NCBI GenBank assembly: GCA_040902745.1
Contig: JBBDWR010000022.1
Location: 6,501-70,500 of the forward strand
Reading direction: 5' to 3'
DNA length: 64,000 nt
Source of the DNA: JBBDWR01 sp040902745
Lineage (GTDB): Bacteria; Actinomycetota; UBA4738; HRBIN12
In this document: positions 57,298 through 64,000 of the stretch, one piece after another
How positions within the stretch are numbered: position 1 is the stretch's first letter
How the letters are laid out: each line of letters begins with the position of its first letter
The notes under the pieces: model-generated
The model's input: only the letters and a program-made list of their open reading frames with translations
What the model was told of the DNA's origin: nothing
The model's database searches: none
Program-made: the position numbers and the translations under genes

Positions 57298-58243
57298 CCA
57301 GGACCGCCTCGATCCGCCCGACGACCTCGTCGCGGAGCGCGCCTGGCGACACCACGCGGGCGTCTGCGGCGAATCCGAGCACCCACGACGCGAGCGAGAC
57401 ATCGTCCGTGGAGGGAACCGTCACCTCGACCCATCCTTCCTTGTTCGCCTCGCCGACGACTGCCTCGGGGATCCCCGTGGTAACCCACCAGGCGACGTCG
57501 GGAGAGAACGCGACCGTCGCCGTGCCCCCCGGCTGGCCGGGCCCCCACAACCCGATGTCCACGTGGTCGGCTGCGTGGAAATCCTCCGGTGGTTCGCTCC
57601 CCTCGCCGATGTCGGCGGGATCGGACGCGAACCGGGACAGGCGGAAGGCCCGCACGTCATCGCGCTCGTCGTCGCGGCCGACGAGGTACCAGTGGCCGGC
57701 ACGCCAGGCGAGCCCGTAGGCGTCCACCGACCGGTCGGAGCGATCGCCTCGGGCGGTGGTGTAGGAGAACCGCACCCTCCTGCCTCCGCGCAGCACCGCC
57801 TCCGCCGTCGCGGTCAGGCGCCCACCATCGATGTCGGGACCGATCCCGAGCGGCCCTGGGGCGGCCCCGGAGAACACACCACCCTCGGCCCCCGACAGCA
57901 GCTTGCGCACGGCCTGCTCCGCCGAGGGGTCTTCCCCCACGCCGGACCGAGCCGCCAGGAACAGCGCCGAGAGCTCCTGCGGGCTGAAGCTGATCTCGGG
58001 GAGGTAGTAGCGATCCTTCGCGATCGTGTACGCCTGCGGGGAGCCCTCCCACGGGTCGGAGGACACCAGCTCGATCGGGATCCCGTTGTCTCGCAGGACG
58101 TCCTTGTCCCGCTCGAACTTGCGCTTGCCCGAGTCGCTGGGCTCATACCCCTGCATCTGTTCGCGGATCTCCTCGAAGGTCAGGGGGCGCAGCGACTCCA
58201 GCAACAGGCCGACGAGGTTCAAGAGGCGTTCGAGCTGGTTCAT
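57290..58243 (-). CDS. pafB: WYL domain transcriptional regulator PafB
   Basis: The 317-residue protein has an N-terminal helix-turn-helix (QLERLLNLVGLLLESLRPLT, then KRKFERDKDVLRDNGIPIEL) and a WYL domain (VRFSYTTA ... HWYLVGRDDERDDVRAFRLS). It is the partner of PafC in the mycobacterial DNA damage response. The ATG has TATGAT 8 bases upstream. It is divergent from DUF3866. Confidence 0.92.
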   Translation of the reverse strand: MNQLERLLNLVGLLLESLRPLTFEEIREQMQGYEPSDSGKRKFERDKDVLRDNGIPIELVSSDPWEGSPQAYTIAKDRYYLPEISFSPQELSALFLAARSGVGEDPSAEQAVRKLLSGAEGGVFSGAAPGPLGIGPDIDGGRLTATAEAVLRGGRRVRFSYTTARGDRSDRSVDAYGLAWRAGHWYLVGRDDERDDVRAFRLSRFASDPADIGEGSEPPEDFHAADHVDIGLWGPGQPGGTATVAFSPDVAWWVTTGIPEAVVGEANKEGWVEVTVPSTDDVSLASWVLGFAADARVVSPGALRDEVVGRIEAVLGA

Positions 58244-58251
58244 GTTGCGGC

Positions 58252-58257
58252 ATCATA
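58252..58257 (-). promoter_or_regulatory. -10 hexamer of pafB (leaderless type)
   Basis: TATGAT on the - strand lies 8 bases before ATG 58243. Confidence 0.5.
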
Positions 58258-58345
58258 TCCGGGCCATGCCGCGCAACCGCCGAACCGCCGCCGCCACATC
58301 CCCGCTCAGGGAGCCGCTCCGCATGCGCTCACGCGGAGCCCGGTC

Positions 58346-59443
58346 GTGATCCGGCTCCGACGGGGACGCGTGCTCAAGCTCGGTGAGAGGCGTCGAGGGG
58401 CGATCGAGCTCGAAGTGGACGTCGAGGGCTCCCGCGCCCATGCGATCGCCTACCCGGAACTCATCGGTCGTCTTGCGGTCGGCGACACGGTCGTTCTCAA
58501 CACGACCTCGGTAGCTCTGGAGCTCGGGACGGGAGGGATGCACTTCGTCGTTGCGGTGGAGGGCGGCCCCGACACGGACCTCGACGCGGATGCAGGTCAC
58601 GTGATGAAGGCTCGCTACACCCCGGTCCAGACCGCCGTTCGGACCGTGGAGGAGACACATCGCGACGCCTTGGAGTCCAGCGCCGGATTGCGCGGAACGC
58701 CCGTGGTCGTCGCGCCGCTGCATTCGATGATCGCGCCGATCGCAGCGGGCGCGAAGGCCAGCGGCAACGCGCGCGTCGTCTACGTGATGACCGACGGCGC
58801 GGCGTTGGCCGGTGGGTTCTCTCGCTTGGTGCCGCGGTTGCGGGAGGCGCAGATCCTTGACGGATGGATCACGTGCGGTCAGGCGTTCGGAGGAGAGCTC
58901 GAGGCGGTTACGATCTGGACCGCATTGCTCGCGGCCGTCGAGGTGCTCGACGCGGAGGTGGTGATAGTCGCGGACGGACCCGGCAACCTCGGCACCGACA
59001 CCACATGGGGCGTCAGCGCGCTCGCCGGCGGCCACGCGCTCGCGGCAGCGCGAACACTGCACGGACGTCCCGTTGCCGCACTCCGCATCAGCTTCGCCGA
59101 CGAGCGCGAACGACACCGCGGTGTCTCTCACCATTCCCGCACGATCCTGGGACAGGTGGCACCGTCGGACGTGAACGTCGCCGTTCCGACCCTCGAAGAC
59201 GACGCTCAGCGTTCGGCCGTGTGGGACGCGTTGCGTGCCGACCGCCTCGAGGAGCGCCATCAGCTGGTCGAGTCCGACGGACGACCCTCGCTCGCCGAGC
59301 TCGAACACCGCGGGGTGCAGATCGCCTCGATGGGTCGCTCCCCCGCTGAAGACCCGGCGTTCTTCCTCGCGGCGGGGGCCGCCGGTGTTCTCGCCGGACG
59401 GATGGCCGTCGCAGGGCGGGCGTGGCAGCCACCCAACTCGTAG
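58346..59443 (+). CDS. DUF3866 family protein
   Basis: The 365-residue protein matches DUF3866, a family of unknown function. The pattern includes GRVLKLGERRRGAIELEVDV near the start, a GDTVVLNTTSVALELGTGG block, HVMKARYTPVQ, and a C-terminal ERHRGVSHHSRTILG segment. GTG 58346 gives a good N-terminus. It is divergent from pafB with about 100 bases between, and may share the proteasome/DNA-repair neighbourhood. Confidence 0.78.
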   Translation: MIRLRRGRVLKLGERRRGAIELEVDVEGSRAHAIAYPELIGRLAVGDTVVLNTTSVALELGTGGMHFVVAVEGGPDTDLDADAGHVMKARYTPVQTAVRTVEETHRDALESSAGLRGTPVVVAPLHSMIAPIAAGAKASGNARVVYVMTDGAALAGGFSRLVPRLREAQILDGWITCGQAFGGELEAVTIWTALLAAVEVLDAEVVIVADGPGNLGTDTTWGVSALAGGHALAAARTLHGRPVAALRISFADERERHRGVSHHSRTILGQVAPSDVNVAVPTLEDDAQRSAVWDALRADRLEERHQLVESDGRPSLAELEHRGVQIASMGRSPAEDPAFFLAAGAAGVLAGRMAVAGRAWQPPNS

Positions 59444-59523
59444 CGGAACTGTGGTCGCACATCCGAGACGGCCGCTGCAGGCCGATACGACGCTCTCTCG
59501 ACCCGGCATGGCACCATAGGCGG

Positions 59524-59880
59524 GTGAGCGAGGACCGGCGCACCGAGGAGGACGCATCCAGGCGGACGCATTTCGCCGCCGAGCGCACCTACCTCGCATG
59601 GTGGAGAACCGGGCTCACGTGCGTTGCGGTTGCCCTCGCTGTCGGCGGCCTGCTCCCCGAGCTGACGGACTCCACGCGATGGCCGTGGCTGGCGCTCGGG
59701 GTGGGCTTCGCCGTGATCGGAGTGGCGATCTTCGCGCTCGCGGTCACGAGAGAGCGAGAGATACGGCGCGCGCTCGCCGAGGGTCGAGGCGTCTCCATGA
59801 GCACCCGCACGACGATGCTGCTCGGCGTCGCGGGCGGCCTCCTCGCCGTGTGCACCATCGTGCTGATCCTGGCGGAGTGA
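59524..59880 (+). CDS. DUF202 (YidH-like) membrane protein
   Basis: The 118-residue protein has the DUF202 pattern: THFAAERTYLAWWRTGLTCV followed by three membrane helices (about residues 27-45, 53-72 and 95-115). Function is unknown. GTG 59524 gives a normal N-terminus. It lies after DUF3866 and before the lipoprotein, all on the + strand. Confidence 0.82.
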   Translation: MSEDRRTEEDASRRTHFAAERTYLAWWRTGLTCVAVALAVGGLLPELTDSTRWPWLALGVGFAVIGVAIFALAVTREREIRRALAEGRGVSMSTRTTMLLGVAGGLLAVCTIVLILAE

Positions 59881-59894
59881 TCCTGCCAGGCCCC

Positions 59895-59924
59895 TTGTTC
59901 AGTACCCGTCAGAGGGGAGACAAT
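59895..59924 (+). promoter_or_regulatory. candidate promoter of the lipoprotein gene
   Basis: TTGTTC at 59895-59900 and GACAAT at 59919-59924 are 18 bases apart. ATG 59961 lies 37 bases downstream. Confidence 0.4.
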
Positions 59925-59960
59925 CGGCTCAGAGTTCGAGCCGACCCGGGGGGGATCGCG

Positions 59961-60458
59961 ATGGGCACGTTGCGCGTACGAACGATGATGGCGGCAGGCG
60001 TTCTGGTCTTGTTGATCGGATCCCTTTCCGCCTGCGGCGGGGACGACGAGACCGACGCCGGGGGCACCGGCGGCGACACGAGCACACCCGCGGACGGGGG
60101 ATCGGTGGACGTCACGCTGCAGGAGTTCGCGATCGCCACCGTTCCCTCGGCTGCGGCTGAAGGGGCCGTCGCGTTCAACGTCTCTAACATCGGGCCTGAC
60201 GACATCCACGAGTTCGTGGTCGTCTCGACCGATCTTCCCGCCACCGATCTTCCGACCGAGGAGAACGGGTCGGTGTCGGAGGACGCTGCCGGTATGGAGG
60301 TCGTGGACGAGGTGGAGGACCTGGCCGTCGATGCCAACGAGACCCTCACCGTCGATCTCGATGCCGGCAACTACGTGCTGATCTGCAACATCTACGACGC
60401 GGACGAGCACGAGTCCCACTACCAGGAAGGCATGCGCACCAGCTTCATCGTGGAATAG
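59961..60458 (+). CDS. cupredoxin-like lipoprotein
   Basis: The 165-residue protein has a lipoprotein signal peptide with a lipobox LSAC (cysteine about residue 25), a glycine/threonine-rich linker, and a cupredoxin-like domain. Likely copper ligands are the histidine in DDIHEFVVV, the cysteine in YVLICNIYD, and the histidine/methionine in HYQEGMRTSF, in the order expected for a type-1 site. It is membrane-anchored on the outside. Its convergent neighbour is pafA. Confidence 0.78.
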   Translation: MGTLRVRTMMAAGVLVLLIGSLSACGGDDETDAGGTGGDTSTPADGGSVDVTLQEFAIATVPSAAAEGAVAFNVSNIGPDDIHEFVVVSTDLPATDLPTEENGSVSEDAAGMEVVDEVEDLAVDANETLTVDLDAGNYVLICNIYDADEHESHYQEGMRTSFIVE

Positions 60459-60487
60459 CGGCCCGTCGCCGTGCTCGGCCGTGCCGT

Positions 60488-61846
60488 TCACATGTGGGCG
60501 ATCAACTGCTCGACCCGGTCGTCCACGCTCTTGAACGGGTCCTTGCACAGCACCGTGCGCTGCGCTTGGTCATTGAGCTTCAGGTGCACCCAGTCCACGG
60601 TGTAGTCGCGCCGCTTCTGTTTCGCCATCTTGATGAAGTCCCCGCGAAGCTTCGCGCGCGTCGTCTGCGGCGGCTCCCGCATCGCTCGCGTGATGTCGGC
60701 CTCGGCGGCGATCCGCTCGACCCGATCCTGACGCTCGAGCAGGTAGTAGAGGCCGCGGGTGCGATTCACGTCGTGGTAGGCCAGGTCGAGCAAGCCCACC
60801 CGTGGACTCGACAATGCAAGGTCGTGCTTGGCGCGGTAGGCGTCGATCATCACCATCTTCGTCACCCAATCGACCTTTCGACCCAGCCGCTCGGGTTCCT
60901 GCGCTTCGAGGGCGTCGAGGGCCTCGCTCCACTCCGCCAGGAGTCGCTTGACCGTCTCACTTGGGTCTCGCCGCTCGAAGAACCTCGCCGTCTTCTCGAG
61001 GTATTCGCGTTGCATGTCGATGGCCGACAGCTCCCGCCCGTTCGCCAGCTTGACCTTGCGCCGGCAGGTGACGTCGTGGGAGATCTCGCGGATCGCGCGG
61101 ATCGGGTTCTCGAGCGTGAGATCGCGCATCACGGTCTGCCCCTCGAGCATCTGCAGCACCAGGTCGGTGATGCCCACCTTCATGAAGGTCGTCCATTCGT
61201 TCATGTTGGAGTCGCCCACGATCACGTGCAGACGGCGGAACCGCTCTGCGTCGGCGTGGGGCTCGTCGCGCGTGTTGATGATCGGGCGCGACCGCGTCGT
61301 GGCGCTCGAGACGCCCTCCCAGATATGCTCCGCGCGCTGGGAGATGCAGTACTGGGCGCCCCGGGGACCGAGCAGCACCTTACCCGCCCCGCAGTAGATC
61401 TGGCGTGTGACCAAGAACGGGATCAGCGTGTCGGCCATCCGCGCGAACTCCCCCTGGCGCGCGACGAGGTAGTTCTCGTGGCACCCGTAGGAGTTGCCCG
61501 CGGAGTCGGTGTTGTTCTTGAACAGATAGACGTCCCCCGAGATGCCCTCCTCGTGCAGGCGCACCTCCGCGGCGGCGAGAAGGGCCTCGAGGATCCGCTC
61601 CCCCGCCTTGTCGTGGGTGACGAGATCGACGATCGAGTCGCACTCGGGCGTCGCGTATTCGGGATGCGAGCCGACGTCGAGGTAGAGCCGTGCACCGTTC
61701 TCCAAAAAGACGTTCGACGATCGCCCCCAGTGCACGACCCTCCGGAACAGGTACCGAGCCACCTCGTCGGGCGACAAGCGCCGCTGGCCCCGGAAGGTGC
61801 AGGTCACGCCGTATTCGTTCTCGAGTCCGAAGATCCGCCGGTCCAT
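60488..61846 (-). CDS. pafA: Pup--protein ligase
   Basis: The 452-residue enzyme attaches Pup to lysines of target proteins with ATP. It opens with MDRRIFGLENEYGV and has the carboxylate-amine ligase fold motifs, including LENGARLYLDVGSHPEYATP, NNTDSAGNSYGCHENY and a C-terminal winged segment. I chose ATG 61846, which gives the exact M. tuberculosis PafA length and has TACACT 6 bases upstream, and not the ATG 21 bases earlier. It is separated from prcA by two gene remnants on the other strand. Confidence 0.96.
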   Translation of the reverse strand: MDRRIFGLENEYGVTCTFRGQRRLSPDEVARYLFRRVVHWGRSSNVFLENGARLYLDVGSHPEYATPECDSIVDLVTHDKAGERILEALLAAAEVRLHEEGISGDVYLFKNNTDSAGNSYGCHENYLVARQGEFARMADTLIPFLVTRQIYCGAGKVLLGPRGAQYCISQRAEHIWEGVSSATTRSRPIINTRDEPHADAERFRRLHVIVGDSNMNEWTTFMKVGITDLVLQMLEGQTVMRDLTLENPIRAIREISHDVTCRRKVKLANGRELSAIDMQREYLEKTARFFERRDPSETVKRLLAEWSEALDALEAQEPERLGRKVDWVTKMVMIDAYRAKHDLALSSPRVGLLDLAYHDVNRTRGLYYLLERQDRVERIAAEADITRAMREPPQTTRAKLRGDFIKMAKQKRRDYTVDWVHLKLNDQAQRTVLCKDPFKSVDDRVEQLIAHM

Positions 61847-61852
61847 CCGGCC

Positions 61853-61858
61853 AGTGTA
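61853..61858 (-). promoter_or_regulatory. -10 hexamer of pafA (leaderless type)
   Basis: TACACT on the - strand lies 6 bases before ATG 61846 and overlaps the upstream alternative start region. Confidence 0.5.
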
Positions 61859-61920
61859 GGCCTGCACGTGTGCAAGCGGTGGGTACCGTCCGCGAGATGG
61901 CGCACCTCGTATCCTCGCCC

Positions 61921-62052
61921 GTGATGCAGACGAGCAGGCTCAAGCCTCGCAACACCCTCGGCTTCGAGGTCCGCCTCGATGTTGGATACGAGGGGATGCG
62001 CTGGGTTACCGTCGGCCCCCCGGCCAGCAAGGAGGTGTTTCGAAGTGGCTGA
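61921..62052 (+). pseudogene. VOC (glyoxalase/bleomycin resistance) family remnant
   Basis: The 43-codon frame reads MMQTSRLKPRNTLGFEVRLD, then EGMRWVTVGPPASKEVF. The LGFEVRLDV..EGMRWVTVGPP stretch is a typical middle part of a VOC protein. The beginning between MQTSRL and NTLGFEV is shortened by roughly 20 residues, and the rest of the fold is missing. TATCCT 5 bases before GTG 61921 suggests that the old promoter survives. It is probably a decayed gene. Confidence 0.55.
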
Positions 62053-62461
62053 GAAGAAGCCCGCAAAGAAGACCACGCAGAGGTCCGCCAAGCGCACCAC
62101 CACGACCAAGTCCGAAGCATTCACCGCCGAGGAACGGGCTGCGATGAAGGCTCGTGCCCAAGAGCTGAAGGCGGAAGCACGCGCGAACAAGAACAAGGCG
62201 GACGGGGAACGCGACCTGCTCGCGTCGATCGCCGCGATGAAGGGACGGGATCGCGCCATGGCCAAGCGGCTCCATGCGATCGTCACCTCGTCCGCGCCGG
62301 ACCTCTCATGCAGACACGATGAGCCTCTTCGCCTTGGGCAAGAGCTCGCTGGTGTTCGGCACGATCACCGCGGAGTCGCAGCGGCTGCTCGCGGCCTACG
62401 TCGGCATCTGACCGAAGCCGCCGCACTCACGTGCGCCGCCGAAGAAGGAGTTATGTCCTAG
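62045..62461 (+). pseudogene. truncated DUF1801 (iron-chaperone-like) gene
   Basis: GTG 62045 follows a strong AAGGAGGT. The first 77 codons match actinobacterial DUF1801 proteins (AKRTTTTKSEAFTAEERAAM, ... DRAMAKRLHAIVTSSAPDL). The expected continuation PKTWYGMPAYA is missing. The frame instead runs through arginine-rich sequence to the TAG at 62459-62461. A separate 30-codon frame (MSLFALGKSSLVFGTITAES..., 62319-62411) may be a remnant of something else. It ends convergent with prcA. Confidence 0.55.
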
Positions 62462-63147
62462 GTGCTGGACAGGATGCCGGCGACCTCTTCGTCGCTGAGG
62501 CGGCGGAACTTGCGGCGCTGGGAACGAGTTCGATCCAGGATGCCGGCCTCCAGTGCCTCGGGGGACAGTTGCTTGTCCTCCACCGCGGAGAAGGCGCCGA
62601 CGGCGGCTTTAACCGCGTCCGCCAGTGTCATCTCGTCACGGTAGGCACCCTTGATGTGCTCGGTGAGCTGCTCGGCGCTGCCGCCGATCGCCACGAACTC
62701 GTGCTCGTCGTTGATGCTCCCGTCGAAGAGCACGTGGTAGATCTCGCTGGGCCCGGACTGTCCGTTGATCTCCCCGATCAGCAACTCGACCTCGTAGGGT
62801 TTCATCTGCTGGGTGAACATCGTCGAGAGCGTTTGCGAGTACGCGTTGGCCAGGTCGCGCGCCTTCACGTCGTCGCGCCCGTACGAATACCCGCGCAGAT
62901 CAGCGAGTCGCACGCCGGAGATGCGCAGATCCTCGAACTCGCTGTACTTGCCCACCGCCGCAAAGACGATCGCGTCGTAGATCTCCGATATCTTGTGCAG
63001 GGTCGCCGACGTGTTCTCGGCGATGAACAACACGCCGTCGGTGTATTCGAGTCCGATCACCGATTTGCCGCGCGCGATGCCCTTCGTGGCGTATTCGGAG
63101 CGGTCCTTCATCATCTGCTCGGGTGGGACGTACGGCATGAAGCTCAT
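62458..63147 (-). CDS. prcA: proteasome alpha subunit
   Basis: The 229-residue subunit forms the outer ring of the 20S core particle. It starts with SFMPYVPPEQMMKDRSEYAT, as actinobacterial PrcA does, followed by KGIARGKSVIGLEYTDGVLF and the usual NTN-hydrolase fold blocks, without a catalytic threonine. The C-terminal tail (RKFRRLSDEEVAGILSST) is acidic-basic. ATG overlaps the prcB stop (ATGA). The order pup-prcB-prcA is the conserved one. Confidence 0.96.
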   Translation of the reverse strand: MSFMPYVPPEQMMKDRSEYATKGIARGKSVIGLEYTDGVLFIAENTSATLHKISEIYDAIVFAAVGKYSEFEDLRISGVRLADLRGYSYGRDDVKARDLANAYSQTLSTMFTQQMKPYEVELLIGEINGQSGPSEIYHVLFDGSINDEHEFVAIGGSAEQLTEHIKGAYRDEMTLADAVKAAVGAFSAVEDKQLSPEALEAGILDRTRSQRRKFRRLSDEEVAGILSST

Positions 63148-63947
63148 CGGCCCTCACGTCCCCCGACGACCGCCTCGTACGCGGCGCGGATCTCGTTCTC
63201 GTCTCCCTGGTGCGCGCCTTCGGCGGTCACGATCTGCATCGTGGGGAAGATCCCCCGGGTGGGATCGGGTCCGCCGGTGGCTGCGTCCTCCTGGGAGGCG
63301 TCGAGCAGGGCTTCGACCGCGACCTGGACGGCCTCCTCGCGTGACAGACCCGGCCGCCAACGCTTCTTGAGCGAGCTCTTCGCGGGCCGTCCGCCGGAAC
63401 CGGTGGCGACGTAGTCGTCCTCTTCCCAGCGTCCGCCGGTGGCGTCGTAGTGGAAGAGCCTGCCCTCGCGGCGCATCTCATCGAACCCGCCGAACAGCGG
63501 GACGACGATCAGTCCCTGCATCGCGAGCGGGAAATTTCCCCGGATCATCTGACCAAGCCGGTTAGCCTTGCCCTCCAGGCTCACACGGTCGCCCGTGATC
63601 TTCTCGTAGTGCTCGAGTTCGAGCTGGAAGAGCTTGACGAGCTCGATCGCCTGCCCGGCGGCTCCCGCGATCGCGATCGCGGAGTATTCGTCGGCGGCGA
63701 ATACCTTCTCCATCCGGTCGTCCTCGATCGAGAACCCGGAGGTCGCTCGGCGGTCGCCCGCGATGATGACGCCTCCGGCGAACCAGATACCCAACACGGT
63801 GGTACCGTGCGGGATCTCCACACCCTCGGCAGCCGCTCTCGGCAGGGCCTCGGGCCGTTCGCGCGCCACCAGGTCGAAGAACGAAGGGTTGGCTCCGATC
63901 GGGCCGCCCATCGACACCGGCGCGCGCAGCGAGTCGTCGTCGGTCAC
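63144..63947 (-). CDS. prcB: proteasome beta subunit
   Basis: The 267-residue subunit has a 48-residue propeptide. Processing before threonine 49 in HGTTVLGIWFAGG exposes the catalytic threonine. The conserved GDRRATSG and lysine/aspartate motifs follow (IIAGDRRATSGF, GSGGRPAKSSL). GTG 63947 overlaps the pup stop (GTGA). Confidence 0.97.
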   Translation of the reverse strand: MTDDDSLRAPVSMGGPIGANPSFFDLVARERPEALPRAAAEGVEIPHGTTVLGIWFAGGVIIAGDRRATSGFSIEDDRMEKVFAADEYSAIAIAGAAGQAIELVKLFQLELEHYEKITGDRVSLEGKANRLGQMIRGNFPLAMQGLIVVPLFGGFDEMRREGRLFHYDATGGRWEEDDYVATGSGGRPAKSSLKKRWRPGLSREEAVQVAVEALLDASQEDAATGGPDPTRGIFPTMQIVTAEGAHQGDENEIRAAYEAVVGGREGR

Positions 63948-64000
63948 TGGCCGCCCTTCTGGACGTAGCTCTTGATGAACTCCTCGGCGTTCTCCTCGAG
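63944..64000 (-). CDS. pup: prokaryotic ubiquitin-like protein Pup, 3' end
   Basis: Only the last 18 codons are in the window, reading LEENAEEFIKSYVQKGGQ and stop. The glutamate-rich helix and the C-terminal GGQ are diagnostic of Pup. Ending in glutamine means Dop must deamidate it before PafA can use it. dop is not in the window and probably lies just beyond the end. Confidence 0.95.
   Translation of the reverse strand, partial: LEENAEEFIKSYVQKGGQ

Noticed and set aside
61847..61867. pafA start at the ATG 21 bases upstream
   Set aside because: It would include the -10-like TACACT. ATG 61846 gives the standard PafA length and N-terminus.
1..64000. Prophage, insertion sequences, CRISPR array, rRNA genes
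   Set aside because: No transposase, integrase other than XerD, phage structural gene, repeat-spacer array or rRNA sequence was seen.

Overview
The window looks like a piece of a high-GC actinobacterial chromosome (phylum Actinomycetota), probably from a lineage outside the well-studied orders. The evidence is a Pup-proteasome locus (pup, prcB, prcA, pafA, with pafB/pafC next to tatA/tatC), SteA/SteB division proteins, a GarA-type FHA regulator in a gcvH-garA-merR cluster, an Lnt-polyprenol-phosphate-mannose synthase fusion like the mycobacterial one, and several gene orders that match Mycobacterium tuberculosis blocks as I remember them (around Rv1691-Rv1713, Rv1826-Rv1832 and Rv2089c-Rv2110c). 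Most genes start with ATG or GTG. Many are joined by 4-bp ATGA or GTGA overlaps. About eighteen starts have a -10-like hexamer (TANNNT type) only 5-10 bases upstream, which suggests many leaderless mRNAs.

Layout. 1-4045: end of an SSB-like gene, DUF1015 and TPR genes starting back to back, a HAD phosphatase, a rhomboid protease, and a phasin-like coiled-coil protein with a lysine-rich tail. 4069-18456: tlyA, nadK, recN, steA, steB, a GT2 glycosyltransferase and a MraY/WecA-like membrane transferase, then pyrG, a NUDIX hydrolase, alanine dehydrogenase, xerD, a DksA-like zinc finger protein, and deoB/deoA. 18468-27406: a catalytically degenerate M50-like membrane protein, trpS, scpA/scpB, a pseudouridine synthase, and the aroH-tyrA-aroA-cmk-der run. 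27453-37188: tRNA-Pro, pgsA, then a glycine-cleavage/GarA cluster (gcvH, garA, two MerR regulators, DUF151, gcvPA, gcvPB) interspersed with a D-Ala-D-Ala carboxypeptidase, hpt, a CAP protein and a PD-(D/E)XK-like protein. 37338-40151: a c-di-GMP-I riboswitch before a secreted CAP protein, a DUF11 surface protein and a secreted cupredoxin.

At 40280-40307, between convergent terminated genes, lies a 28-bp sequence with the arms and 6-bp centre of a XerC/XerD dif site. Gene polarity switches there: 41 of 45 protein genes to its left are on the + strand, and 19 of 24 intact genes to its right are on the - strand. The window may therefore span the replication terminus.

40412-47813: lnt-ppm fusion, DUF4193 zinc ribbon protein, a YtcJ-type amidohydrolase translationally coupled to a small stand-alone reverse transcriptase, then an Lrp regulator and cysS. 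47832-58243 (- strand): Xaa-Pro peptidase, diacylglycerol kinase-like protein, HelY-like helicase, alpha/beta hydrolase, a membrane-anchored unknown, tatC, tatA, two small unknowns, pafC and pafB. 58346-64000: DUF3866, DUF202, a cupredoxin-like lipoprotein, pafA, two broken gene remnants (VOC and DUF1801), and prcA, prcB and the last 18 codons of pup.

The window is mostly housekeeping. The least expected items are the reverse transcriptase-amidohydrolase pair, the dif candidate, the riboswitch-controlled CAP gene, the M50 pseudoprotease, the PD-(D/E)XK-like gene and the gene remnants inside the proteasome locus.
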